Shown here: positions 24,918 through 36,094 of the stretch, piece after piece
Layout of the letters: every line of letters begins with the position of its first letter
How positions within the stretch are numbered: position 1 is the first letter of the stretch
Translations under genes and position numbers: made by a program
The notes under the pieces: generated by a model
What the model was told of the DNA's origin: nothing
Databases searched by the model: none
What the model saw: the letters and a program-made list of their open reading frames with translations, nothing else
Assembly: GCA_021209875.1 (NCBI GenBank)
Contig: JAGYVD010000010.1
Location: 1,922,001-1,986,000, forward strand
Direction: 5' to 3'
Length of the DNA stretch: 64,000 bases
Source: Rosellinia necatrix
Lineage: Eukaryota > Ascomycota > Sordariomycetes > Xylariales > Xylariaceae

Positions 24918-27900
24918 ATGGTATACCGTCAACCGTTCTCCCCGACACCTCGCGCATTTACTGACCATGACGCACCGATATAGGGTATCAGTAGACGCCC
25001 CAAAGACAAAGCCGGCGGCGGGGGGTCGCAGGTCGGCGCCGCGAAGCCCAAGAAGGCCACCTTCGAGACGACCAAAAAGAAGGAGATAGGCGTTTCGGAT
25101 CTGACATTGCTCAGTAAGGTCTCGAACGAGGCCATAAACGAGAACCTGAAGAAGAGATTCGAAGGCCGCGAGATCTACACCTACATCGGCCATGTCTTGG
25201 TCTCGGTCAACCCCTTCCGCGATCTCGGCATCTATACCGACGAGGTCCTCGACTCGTATAAGGGCAAAAACCGCCTCGAGATGCCCCCGCACGTCTTCGC
25301 GATTGCCGAGGCTTCGTACTACAACATGAAGGCATACAAGGAGAACCAATGTGTCATCATTTCGGGGGAGTCTGGTGCGGGCAAGACCGAGGCCGCGAAG
25401 CGCATTATGCAGTACATCGCCAACGTGTCCGGAGGCGAGAGCGGCGAGATCAAACAGATCAAGGACATGGTGCTGGCTACCAATCCTCTGCTTGAATCGT
25501 TTGGAAATGCCAAGACGCTCCGAAACAACAACTCGTCGCGCTTCGGAAAATACTTACAGATACACTTCAACGCCAACGGAGAGCCTGTTGGTGCTGATAT
25601 CACAAATTACCTCCTGGAAAAGACAAGAGTCGTCGGCCAGATCGCCAACGAGCGAAACTTTCATATTTTTTACCAATTTGCCAAGGGTGCTTCGCAAGAC
25701 TATAGGACAAGGTTTGGGGTGCAGAAGCCCGAGACATATGCATACCTTAGTAGGTCGAAATGCTTCGATGTCGACGGCATTGACGATCTGGCGGAGTATC
25801 GTGATACGTTAGACGCCATGAAAATCATTGGCTTGTCGCAGGCCGAGCAGGATGAGGTGTTTCGCATGCTGGCCGCTGTCTTGTGGGCTGGAAACATTCA
25901 GTTCATCGAAGGCGATGACGGATACGCCGCCGTGGCAGACCAGTCCGTCGTAGACTTCCTGGCATACCTGCTTGAAGTTTCGCCTGCTGCCCTAATTAAG
26001 GGGATAAGTATCCGAGTGTTGACGCCCCGGAATGGCGAAGTTATCGAGTCGCCAGCGAATATGGCTCAAGCCAACGCTACTCGGGATGCCCTTAGCATGG
26101 CAATCTACAACAATCTGTTTGACTGGATAGTGGGAAGGATTAATCAGTCTCTACAAGCTAGGCAGGCTACGTCGAACAATATCGGCATTCTCGACATCTA
26201 CGGTTTCGAAATTTTCGAAAAGAACAGCTTCGAACAACTCTGCATCAACTACGTTAATGAAAAGCTACAGCAGATCTTCATCCAACTGACGCTCAAGGCC
26301 GAGCAGGATGAATACGCCCGGGAACAAATCCAATGGACGCCTATCAAGTATTTCGATAACAAAGTGGTATGCGACCTGATCGAGCAGATACGGCCTGTTG
26401 GGATTTTCTCCGCCTTGAAAGATGCGACGAAGACGGCGCATGCTGACCCTGCCGCCTGTGACCGTACCTTCATGCAGAGTATCAACGGCATGTCTAATGC
26501 CCATCTCACGCCTCGTCAAGGCAACTTCATCATCAAACATTACGCCGGCGAAGTCAGTTACACCGTTGACGGAATCACTGATAAGAATAAGGACCAATTG
26601 CTGAAGGGCGTGCAAAACCTATTCCAACAAAGCTCAAACCGATTTGTGCATACACTCTTCCCTCAACAGGTAGACCAGGATAATCGCAAGCAGCCGCCGA
26701 CCGCCGGTGACCGCATCCGTTCTTCAGCGAACGCCCTTGTGGAGACCCTGATGAAATGCCAGCCCTCCTACATCCGAACGATTAAACCAAATGAGAATAA
26801 ATCACCAACGGAATATAACGTGCCCAACGTACTTCATCAAATTAAATATCTTGGTTTACAGGAAAACGTGAGGATTCGGCGAGCCGGTTTCGCTTATCGT
26901 CAGTCATACGAGAAATTTGTAGAACGCTTTTTTCTCCTCTCTCCTGCTACATCATACGCCGGGGAGTACACCTGGCAGGGGTCAGAGGAAGCAGCCGTCA
27001 AGCAGATTCTAAAAGACACGAGCATTCCTAAAGAGGAATGGCAGTTAGGTGTAACAAAAGCTTTCATTAAGTCACCCGAGACGTTATTCGCTCTTGAAAC
27101 AATGCGTGATCGGTACTGGCACAACATGGCAATTCGTATCCAACGAATGTGGAGAGCATACCTAGCTTACCGCGCCGAATCAGCAACCCGGATACAGCGG
27201 TTCTGGCGAAAGAAACGAGTAGGCGCCGAATACCTCCAGCTGAGAGACCAGGGCCATACGGTGCTCCAGGGCCGAAAAGAGCGAAGGAGATTCAGCTTAT
27301 TAGGCTCCCGCCGTTTCCTAGGAGATTATCTAGGCGTAGGCGCCTCCACAGGGCCTGGGTCTCAGGTCCATAATGCTGTCGGGATCGCTTCCAATGAGAA
27401 AACTCTGTTCTCATGCCGCGGGGAGGTCCTAGAAGCCAAATTTGGTAGATCTAGTAAACCGAGTCCGCGAATATTTATCGTAACCAACAGCAAGTTCTAC
27501 ATTGTAGCGCAAGCGCTTGTTGGCGGCCAACCACAAATATCCATCGAACGCGCGATGACCCTGGGGTCTATTAAGTTTATCGGTACTTCGTTCTGTAGAG
27601 ACGATTGGTTCTCGCTGGGCGTCGGATCACCCCAAGAAGCCGATCCTCTGCTCAATTGCGTTCTGAAGACCGAACTATTTACGCAAATGCAACGCGCAAT
27701 GCCTGGTGGTTTCAACTTAAAGGTCGGTGAAACGATAGAGTATGCTAAGAAGCCTGGAAAGATGCAAGTGGTAAAGGTCTTAAAGGATTCACCGCAAACT
27801 GTTGACTTCTACAAGAGCGGTGCTATTCATACCCAACCGGGCGAGCCGCCGTCTTCAGTCTCTCGCCCTATGCCAAGAGCTAACCCTGTTCCACCTCGTC

Positions 27901-28673
27901 CAATCGCTCGAGGTAAACTTATAAAACCGGGTGGCCCCGGCGGCAGGCCATCGCGGCTAACGGGAGCCCGGTCAAATGCTGGCAGGTCTAGTTCAGCTGT
28001 AGTGCCGGCTCCTCGACCCGTCCCTGTCCCTACTCCCACTGCTGCAGCGCACACCCCTCGACCAGTTCCGACCCCAGCTGCTGCCTTCGCGAATAGCATT
28101 CCCAGTCATACGCGTAACAGGAGCTCAACGTCGTCGGCTCGCCCCCCCACCACCTCCTCCCCCTTCGCCCCCGAAACCCAAGATTATGGCGAGGGTTTTG
28201 TATGATTTTGCCAGTCAAAGAGAGAACGAACTTTCCATCAGAGCGGGCGATATCATTGAAGTTGTGCAGAAAGAAAATAATGGTAAGGAAGCAACGCCGC
28301 ATGTTTATGTGCAGGTTGTGCTAACTACTCCTAGGTTGGTGGCTTGCAAAGAGTGGCGCGGGACAAGCCTGGGTTCCGGCTGCATACGTTGAGGAGCAAG
28401 CGCCGGCATCCTCCGCAATAGTCCCACGGGCCCCACCACCGCCTCCGGGGGGTGAATGGTGCGGGTCGAAATAAGCCGATTCCACCAGCGAAGCGGCCCG
28501 CAACCGCCAGAAAGCCAGGGTCGTTACAGGCCCGGGATTCGGGCATGAGTATGAACGGGAATGGATCGGACGGGAGCAGAAGCAACACGCCGACTATCGC
28601 CGGCTCATTAGCCGACGCGCTCCTTGCAAGAAAGAATGCGATGCAAAGGAAAGATGACGAGGACGACTGGTAG
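24918..28673 (+). CDS. myoA: Class I myosin (fungal Myo1/MyoA)
   Basis: Exon 1 is only the ATG at 24918-24920, exon 2 is 24984-28282 and exon 3 is 28335-28673. Introns are 63 bp (GTATAC..TAG, CTGAC branch) and 52 bp (GTAAGG..TAG, GCTAAC branch). Product about 1212 aa once two one-base shifts are allowed. The N-terminus reads [10 protein letters not shown]. The motor has P-loop GESGAGKT (residues 129-136), [17 protein letters not shown] and the [11 protein letters not shown] actin-side segment. IQ motifs follow ([20 protein letters not shown]), then a TH1 lipid-binding region, a Pro-rich stretch, SH3 from about 1069 ([16 protein letters not shown]) and an acidic end DDEDDW. Fungal myosin I drives endocytosis and hyphal polarity with Arp2/3. 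Extra bases appear in C7 28142-28148 and G6 28447-28452. Confidence 0.93.
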
Positions 28674-29173
28674 ATCATAATTGCACACGCTTAAAATTTG
28701 GGTGGCTCGCTCAATCGGCGTTATCGCTTACTGGCTCAGACTACAATTCGGAAGCGTTGTAGGCAGACCGTCAATTCAAAAAAAAACATTATTACGTAAT
28801 TTTGCTTTCCCCTTTTTCCGAAGTTCGAAACCGTTGAGTTCGTGGAGGAATGTGGCGTGCCTCGAGGCATAAGAAGTGGATCAGAAACTGAGATGGACCG
28901 GGCGAAGTAAGCCGTGCGCGATGCGCACACCTCTCCGGGTTATCTAGATAGTGTAGGGAGCCCCGGGTTATAGAACGGACCAGCATTGAGATGTAGAAAA
29001 GAATGCGAATTAAGACATTTCGATGGCAACGGCAAGAGTTAGTTACCCCGTGAAACATTACATTAACTTCCTAAAGGCGATTTTCTTCTATGATTACTTC
29101 ATGGCCGTGGTGTAGGTTCGCATCGAAGATCCTCCCGTCCTACATGACGATGGATCTCCCTCTTGATCTATCG
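28674..29173. other. Intergenic region between convergent genes
   Basis: About 500 bp, 3' flanks of the myosin (+) and palmitoyltransferase (-) genes. Only short incidental ORFs; no RNA gene or repeat seen. Confidence 0.6.
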
Positions 29174-30951
29174 TTATGTATCCTCCCCGTCCTTTGTGCG
29201 GATTTTCCTCCGCCGTATCAGCTCCGCCAGGGGCACTTCCTCGTCATCGGGATCTAACAGATGCGAGGCCTCCTCCCCCCGCCCCGGCCCGTCGTCGAAG
29301 ACGTAATCGTCGTCGTCGAACTCGGCGTCCTCGTCGACGCCATAGTCGCCGAGGTGCTCGCCGTCGGCGTTGACCCAGGCCGACCGGCCCTCGCTGAGGA
29401 CGACGTTCTGGCGGGGGCGGTAGGGCTCGGTCGGATCCGCGTCCGCGTCCGCATAGCCGCCGCCGTACCGATACGCGTGCTCCCCTCCGGCCGGCGGCGC
29501 CTCCTCCTCGAGCTCGCTCATGATGTGGGCCCGCGTCCCGCGCCAGCGTTGCAGGTCGCGCTCCTGGCGGCGGCGGAAGGCCTCCCTGCCTTGCTCGGGG
29601 GAGAGGCCGGCGTCGAGGGGCAGGGCGGGGTCGCGCAGGCCGTCGCGCCACTGCTTGCGGTAGCGGGCCTCCTCGCGGCGGCGGCGGCGCCAGAGGCGCG
29701 CGTTGCGCACCTTGTCCGGGTCCGCGGGCGGCCAGAGGCCCTCGGCGTCGTTCAGGCCGTTCTCCTCGTACGCCCAGCCGACGCCGAGCCGCGGCGCGGG
29801 CGCGGCGCCGCTCAGCCTCGCGACGACGGCGTCGAGCGTCACGCCGGCCGGGAGGCGCGCGACGCGGGGCCGCCCGCGAAGGGCAAGGGCCAGACGAGCG
29901 GGTTCGCGGTCCCCATGGCCTGCGCCATGTTCGCCCACACGCCGACGTCGTAGGGGAACTCGAGCGGGTCGACCATGGCGCGCGGGGCGGCGTCGGCGTC
30001 GCCGTCGGACGCGCGCCACCAGCCGTCGTCGCCGTCGCCGCCGCCGTCGCCGTACCCGCCGCGCTGCAGCACGGCCTCGTGGCGCTCGATCTCCCAGCCC
30101 TCGATCATGGTGGTGTTGAGGGCCCAGCCGCGCGCGGTCGAGAGGAGCAGGAGGGCCAGCATGAGCGCCGTCAGGCCCGCGGCCAGGGACAGGCCCGTCA
30201 GCGCGACGAGCTGCGGCAGCGAGGGCCCGAGGTACGCCGGCAGGTCGCGCGACGCCCAGAGCGCCGCGAGGCGCTGGGAGAGGAGGTAGAGCAGCATCCA
30301 GAGCGAGGCGTTCGTGTACGCCACGAAGCGCAGGAAGTGCGGGAACGTCTGCAGCGAGACGCAGTTGCCCGTCCACGGGCAGTGGTGGTCCATCTTCGGC
30401 ACGCACCGCCCGCACGTCTTGCAGTGGTGGGCCCGCGGCGGCTTCGGCGCCGCGCACTTCCGGCACCACCGCCGGCGGGCGGCGGTGGCGGCAGTGCGGA
30501 CGCGGTCGTTTGAGGGGTGGTTCTCGCCTCCTGGCTCTCGGGCTTGTCGACCCCCGTGTTTCTCATCGTCATCGTCATCGTCATCGCCGTGCTCTTCCTC
30601 ATCCTCCTCATCCTCTGAGGTATGTGTGGCGGCGTCCTCGTCCACCCTAGCGCTCTTGTCCCCCTTCGCTACCGCGGCCTTCCCGCCGTCATCGTCCTTC
30701 TTGTTGACCGATCGCGGAAACTCGTATCGGCCGGGGTCGACGGTGCAGGCGCGCCAGTACGTCCACCAGAGACACGCGAGGAGAGCGTTGAAGACGCGCG
30801 ACTGCGTTGTCGTTAATGGGCCGGGTTCGAGGTCCGGGGACGTTGCGAACAGCCACTGCGAGCCGTAGCCGAGCACAGCGATCAGCAGGCTGGCGAAGGG
30901 GACGGCGAGACGCTGGAGACCCGGTGCCGTGGAGCCGACGAGGAAGGCCAT
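29174..30951 (-). CDS. pfa4: DHHC palmitoyltransferase, Pfa4-like (one frameshift)
   Basis: One long exon starts at ATG 30951 and reads about 370 residues in one frame, then continues in another frame to a stop at 29174-29176; total about 590 aa. Two N-terminal membrane segments precede an acidic insert, then a Cys-rich domain (WCRKCAAPKPPRAHHCKTC) with catalytic KMDHHCPW, Cys191. Two more membrane segments and NTTMIEGWEIERHE, the Pfa4-type TTxE region, follow. The family S-acylates substrates at the ER; yeast Pfa4 modifies chitin synthase Chs3. The Asp/Glu run before the DHHC domain (about residues 103-130) and the long charged C-terminus lengthen it beyond the usual 400-500 aa. At the G4 at 29866-29869 one added base restores PFAGGPRVARLPAG. 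GC content is extreme. Confidence 0.87.
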
Positions 30952-31234
30952 CTCACAGGATAGTCGGAGTTAGGCCATGGGCAATGGGAGGGGGAAGGGG
31001 GGAGGGGGGAAGGGATTAATGTTGGTTTGAGGGCCGGCTTGGTGGGCTGGTGGTGGTGATGGTCTCTCTATATCTTCTTCATTCGGTCAGGGAGGAAGAA
31101 GAGTAAGGAAGGTATACGCTTTCAAACACGCTTGCAAACGACTTCAAGCTGCTGCTACCCAGGCCGAGATATATTAATACATAATTTAAAACCAGATGGA
31201 TTTTGTAGTGTGTGGAAGAAATGCAGTAATATAG

Positions 31235-31310
31235 TAGTGTTGTTTCGTTGTGTGTTTTGTTGTGTGTTTTGTTGTGTGTCCTGTTGTGTGTCCTGTTGTG
31301 TCTTGAATTG
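31235..31310 (+). repeat. GTGTGTTTTGTT / GTGTCCTGTT tandem repeat
   Basis: Several 10-12 bp units varying between GTGTGTTTTGTT and GTGTGTCCTGTT, in the shared promoter region of the Pfa4-like and E2 genes. Confidence 0.7.
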
Positions 31311-31729
31311 TGTTGTTGTCAGTCTTACTTGGCTGGCGAGTGACGACAAAGCCAAGACTTGTGCCTAATGCAGGGACTATCCATGAAGACCCCACCCCCT
31401 GCTCCCTTATTAGGTAACTAACTAGTGGTGGCAGCCAACTCCCGGGTAGCCTCTCCCGCCCTGGCCACAGTCCTGTGCGTGTAAGTGGTGAAGGATAGAG
31501 GACTCGTGCTACGGCATAGGACCATGGGTGTTTTTGCGGGTACTTTTGTTACTTGTATACCCTCACTCTTGGACTGCGGCTCGGAAGCCTTTTTACTGAG
31601 ATTGAGGCTCCCTGCGGCTTAGCACCATGTATCCGCCATGGCACCTGACCATCGCCATCGCCGACTGGAGTGATTTCCTTCCCACGGGCAAGAAAAAAAT
31701 ACCACTACCTCACATTTCTGTTCTTGCTC

Positions 31730-31816
31730 CTCTACTCTCTTCTCCCACCCTCTCCCATCCTCTCCCATTCTCTCCCATCCTCTCCTTTCCTCTCCCACCC
31801 TCTCCTTTCCTCCACA
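31730..31816 (+). promoter_or_regulatory. CT-rich leader/promoter tract of the E2 gene
   Basis: Near-pure pyrimidine DNA made of CTCTCCCATC, CTCTCCTTTC and CTCTCCCACC variants, ending about 125 bp before the ATG at 31940. Tracts like this sit near transcription starts of many fungal housekeeping genes; the role here is inferred. Confidence 0.4.
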
Positions 31817-31939
31817 AAGGCCCATCCATACCCTTCCTTTCCTTCCATCACCCCTCAATCCTTTGTGTATCTGCACACATTCCCCCCCAAAGCCCACCTC
31901 CCATCATCACTCACTCCTGTACCCATCCATCAGCGCATC

Positions 31940-32974
31940 ATGTCGTCCTACGCCACTAAACTGATCATGATGGAGAGTGTTGAGCTTGTCAAGGAGAAGG
32001 AGCAATTCAAGGTCATCTTCAAAGAAGAGAATATCCTGGAGTTCGATGCCTTCATCACCGGCCCGGAGGACAGCGTCTACCGCCACAAGCTCTTGAAGCT
32101 TCGCTTCTATGTCCCCGAGCGCTACCCCATGGTAAGTTTATTGATATCTTCTCGCGTAGTCACAGCTTGAAGGCGAGGCCAAGTCGAATTAACCAAACAC
32201 ACGTCGTGAAGGCGCCGCCCAAGGTCACCTTCATCCAGCACACCGGCGGCCGCATTCACCCCAACCTCTACGTCGAGGGCAAGGTCTGCCTTAGCATCCT
32301 AGGTACCTGGCCCGGCGATCCCTGGTCCGCCAGCTTCAACATCTATACTGGTAAGTCTTCTTGGCCCAATTGCTCCGTTACCGGCCACCATTGGTGACCT
32401 AACCGGCGATCGCTCGGCAGTCCTGGCCTCGATCCGCGGCCTCCTCGACTTCGAGCCCTACCGCCATGAGCCCGGCAGCGAGGATGATCCCGAGTATAAC
32501 AAGTTTGTCCAGTTTGTGACCTGGCGCGCACGTAAGTCTACCCCCTTTCATCATATCCCTTCCCATCCCCAGGCGCGGAGGGCGGGGAACCCGATCCTCA
32601 GAGCCCCAATGTCGGATAACCCCGAGGAAGGGCGAGCAACCGGCTGACCGAGGGCGGTGACAGTCCTCCTCGACCACGTCGATCGCGAGACCGAGCAGCC
32701 TGCTAAGGATTTCATCAACGAGTTCCTCCGAGAGCACGCCACCGGCATCATTGAGGACATCGAGGCCGAGAAGGAGCTGAACAAGGACATCCCTTACATG
32801 TCCAACCCGTATTCTGAGTGGGTCTTCAAGCCCAACTACGATCGTCTTCTCAGCGAAATGAAGGGAGCCATCGCCGTTGCCAACGCTGCTGCCGGCGCTG
32901 CCGCCAACGCTGCTGCCGACGCTGCTGCCGACGCTGCTGCCAACGCTGCTGCCAACGCTGCTGCCAACGCTTAA
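31940..32974 (+). CDS. UBE2Z-like ubiquitin-conjugating enzyme (E2)
   Basis: Four exons (31940-32131, 32212-32350, 32421-32531, 32664-32974) give 250 aa; introns of 80, 70 and 132 bp have GTAAGT donors and TTAAC, CTAAC or CTGAC branches. The UBC fold is complete. HPN is at residues 80-82 and the catalytic cysteine is probably Cys90 in GKVCLSILGTWPG. The continuation ILGTWPGDPWSASFNIYTVLASIRGLL and the helical extension that follows are typical of the UBE2Z/Use1-like class rather than of small E2s. It would accept activated ubiquitin from E1 and pass it on with an E3; animal UBE2Z can work with UBA6, but the fungal partner is unknown. The C-terminus ends in about eight Ala-rich tetrapeptides (AAAN/AAAD) not expected in this family, encoded by a 12 nt repeat. 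Confidence 0.87.
32880..32974 (+). repeat. 12 nt coding repeat giving an AAAN/AAAD tail
   Basis: Units of GCTGCTGCC followed by AAC, GAC or GGC in frame at the 3' end of the E2 gene. The repeat runs up to the TAA at 32972-32974. Confidence 0.85.
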
Positions 32975-33404
32975 GTGTTGTGTCGCAGATACAGGAGTAA
33001 GATGGCTTCGTTCGGCAGAGCAATCATCAGAGTTGTGAAGGATCATTTCCGGATTCGACGGGAGACAGAAGGATATGTCTGGTTGGCAGACGAAGACGAT
33101 GGACAGTAGGAAGAAGGCATTGCAAAAGCCGGTTTGATGGGAGTTTGGTTTGCTTCATAGTGCTTCGTGGCCTTTGTTCCTTGATGAACATGGTTTGCCA
33201 ATGGTTCCGTAGACGAACCCAATTCTGCGTAGTCTAATAATAAGGACGTAACTTGAACCACGCCTCGTATATTCCGCTCTACGTATTTGTTTGACATTCT
33301 ATCAGTTAAAGCCCTGATGGACACTACTTAGAAACCTGCCCTCTTTCTATGATACCGACTCTGATTCTTCGGTCGCCCTTTCGCTTAGTACTACGCACAA
33401 TTTA

Positions 33405-33418
33405 GGGGGGGGGGGGGG
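33405..33418 (+). repeat. G14 homopolymer
   Basis: Fourteen consecutive G in non-coding DNA. Run length at such a tract is unreliable in most sequencing methods. Confidence 0.7.
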
Positions 33419-34448
33419 ACTTCCGGAGGGGGGAGATGCGAAATAATTAGAGTGTGTCATTCACAAAGTTATAAGCTCTCCTGTATCCGCCAAGAGCGAA
33501 GGCAATTTCACAGTATGGCGCCTACCAAGCATTCGCAAGATTATTGTAGGCAGGGGCAGGCATCATAAAAGAAGCTACCCCACGGGCAGTATGGTAATAG
33601 GATAAAAGCCACATCCTGAATATTTAGCATGATACCAACAAACAGGATTTTCTTATACGACCCAGGCGTTACCCATGGTAGTGGCCTCGTGTGATTTGTT
33701 GGACTAACCCACTGTGAGATAATTCAAGACATCTTAAATCCTTCTTCGAGGGCGTTTTCGCACCCGGTTTCTAGTATCTGCTGCAAGTATACAACTTAAA
33801 GGCGGAGGCAGACATGGGAGCAAATACGGTAGCACAGTTGAAGAGAAGGCAATCTATAACGCTGCAGGCCCCGCCTCTCTCTCTCCAGTTTTACAACTGG
33901 CGAATTCACGCCATTTCTCGATTGCCTAGCAATATAAACGGCAAACTCTAGCATTTCCCAAAGAGTTTGTATTCGGAATAAGCTGTTGGCAGCAAGACGG
34001 AGTAATGAAAGCCTTAATATTATTGACCTCGGACCGCCACTGGAGGTTCTGGTCCCAAGGTGGCACGAGGTAAACCCTTTTGCATTAGCATAATTAGACA
34101 GTACTCAATGAGGACATAATACCTCCTCCTGGAGTATCTACGACCCCCTGTAAAGCGTATTCTATTTTCTTTCGGCATACATCCGTGGTCTTGAATTTAG
34201 GAAACTACGAATGGGATTGTGGTAACGGTTGCTGTTGCCTAGGTGCTTACACAATCGCAGCCCTTGACTGACCCATAAGAGAGGAGCTTATCTGAGGCCA
34301 ACCTTGTTGAAAGAGATACCGTGGGTATGTCAAGCTTTATACTCTAGGGTTTGATGCAGTATTATTCGACTAGAACACTGAAGCTCTACCATTTGCAGGG
34401 CATATGATATTCTAACATTTATATTGCTATAAAGAAATACAGACGGAG

Positions 34449-34529
34449 AAGACGGGGAGGGAGAGGGAGGGAGAGGGAGAGGGAGGGAGAGGGAGAAGGA
34501 GGGAGAGGGAGAGGGAGAGAGAGGAGTAA
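34449..34529 (+). repeat. GGGAGA purine tandem tract
   Basis: About 80 bp of GGGAGA/GGGAGG units, nearly pure purine on the plus strand, in gene-free DNA. Confidence 0.8.
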
Positions 34530-35423
34530 GAAAGGAAAGGCTATTGCAGCGAGGTTCGCTAAAAGCAGAAGGACTAATCGAACTATAAATTTACTATAAA
34601 AAGAAGTTGCAACAGGGGAAGGCATGGCTGCCATAAGCTGGCATTGATAACCTATCTACCCACCTACCTTACACCTTACCTACGTACCTACCTAGGTAGC
34701 CTACCGTGGCCATGTCATCACGGCTTCCTGTATCCAGTATCACAGAACCAAACCTGTTCCCATGGTCTGCATAGACCACCCTGATGCAAACTGTATTAAA
34801 GAGAAGAACTTTGTCACGGAACTAGTTCTAACCTAAGGACCCCACTAGGGCACGGGCCAGAATACTGTATATAAAAGAAGCGAGTAGCTGGCGACTGACC
34901 AAGCGAGGAGTTTTCCCTCCTTGTGCAATAACATAAGTCATTTCTGGAACTACCAGCAGTGTGAACTGTGACAAACTTTCCGCATAAGCGCGGATGGAAA
35001 GCTGTCAATGCGGTCGCTTCACCCATTTATACTCTACACACTGTCACCAGCTATATATAGTGCGGTCCAGCGTAAATACGTCTGCGAGCCGGTCAGTGGG
35101 TGCTGTCTTCTCTACGCTCCTCTTCGTCTTGGCGTCTCTTGTGTGCAGCAAGCCCAGCTCGGCTCTCGGCCGGCACCCCGACCGACGCTTCGTGTTCCCA
35201 GAAGAGACCGACAATTAGGGGATGGCGCCGATCCCGGTGGTTTTATCATGGAGAGCTCTGGAGGGTGGGCAATGCGCACACTGAAGTGAAGTATTGTGAC
35301 TTGTGACCAAGCCACTAGGGAATAGGGTATTAGGGGCTAAATTGGCCGGAGTGGCATAAAAAGGGGTATGAATACCATCTATATAAATTCTCAAGCTTTG
35401 CATCTTCAGCTAGTTTTTTTGCC

Positions 35424-35876
35424 TTGTTCATTTTTATTGATTATTTTAGTTTAATTTTACGATCTCTTGATGCTTTGATCAACTGGTTCCCCAACTGCGC
35501 GAGTGATCCGAACTACGATTGGAAGCGTAAGGGCGACTTATCTCCAACGGAACCGCTATTGTTATCCCCTATTCCAGGTGGCTCACTTCAACACAATCCA
35601 ACAAACCTTGTTTTTTTTTTTTTTTGGGAAAGAAAAGAAGAAAGGGAAATGTTCAAATCTGGCGTACTAGAAAATACGCCTTGTATAAAGTCAACTAACA
35701 ACCTTTCGTCGGCAATAAATGAATATGTAGGCAAAAATAGTATAGTTACCGTAAACGCTAATTTTCCAAACAAATTTAATACGATAACTTTGAAGCAACA
35801 ATGTAAGGAACCTGAAAACGGAAATAATTCGTTGCAGCTGCAAGGGGAGCAAGATGATGAGCTATGGATACATTAA
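35424..35876 (+). other. AT-rich 150-codon ORF, doubtful
   Basis: ORF with hydrophobic start (MFIFIDYFSLILRSL), a Phe run from poly-T and many Asn and Lys residues. Its composition is unlike every confident gene here. No introns, domains or upstream signals were recognised. It could be a chance ORF in AT-rich DNA or a relic of a foreign or mobile sequence. Confidence 0.15.
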
Positions 35877-36029
35877 TTATACGACAAAATATTGTCCCTG
35901 GCCGAAGGCATATACTTGACGCGCGCTGGCTTGCTAGCCCTTGATTGACTGCACTGGTCATCTAAACTACATTCACTGAGTGGACTCCATTGACTGACTG
36001 GATTGAATTAACCAGACCGCATGGACTAG

Positions 36030-36094
36030 ATGGACCAGACTGGATGGACCAGACTGGATGGACCAGACTGAATGGACCAGACTGAATGGACTGG
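36030..36094 (+). repeat. 14 bp minisatellite ATGGACCAGACTGG
   Basis: Four units start at 36030, 36044, 36058 and 36072 and a partial one at 36086. The first two end in GG and the next two in GA. Non-coding. Confidence 0.9.

Larger units (their letters stand above)
30952..31939. other. Intergenic region with divergent promoters
   Basis: Between the Pfa4-like gene (-) and the E2 gene (+). It contains a GTGTGTTTTGTT/GTGTCCTGTT repeat (about 31235-31310) and a long pyrimidine tract of CTCTCCCATC-like units (about 31730-31815) just before the E2 start. Pyrimidine tracts of this kind are common in promoters of strongly expressed fungal genes. No gene seen. Confidence 0.6.

Noticed and set aside
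28142..28148. Programmed +1 frameshifting in myosin
   Set aside because: No conserved slippery codon or stimulating structure was recognised, and similar breaks in unrelated genes always sit in plain homopolymers, so error is more likely.
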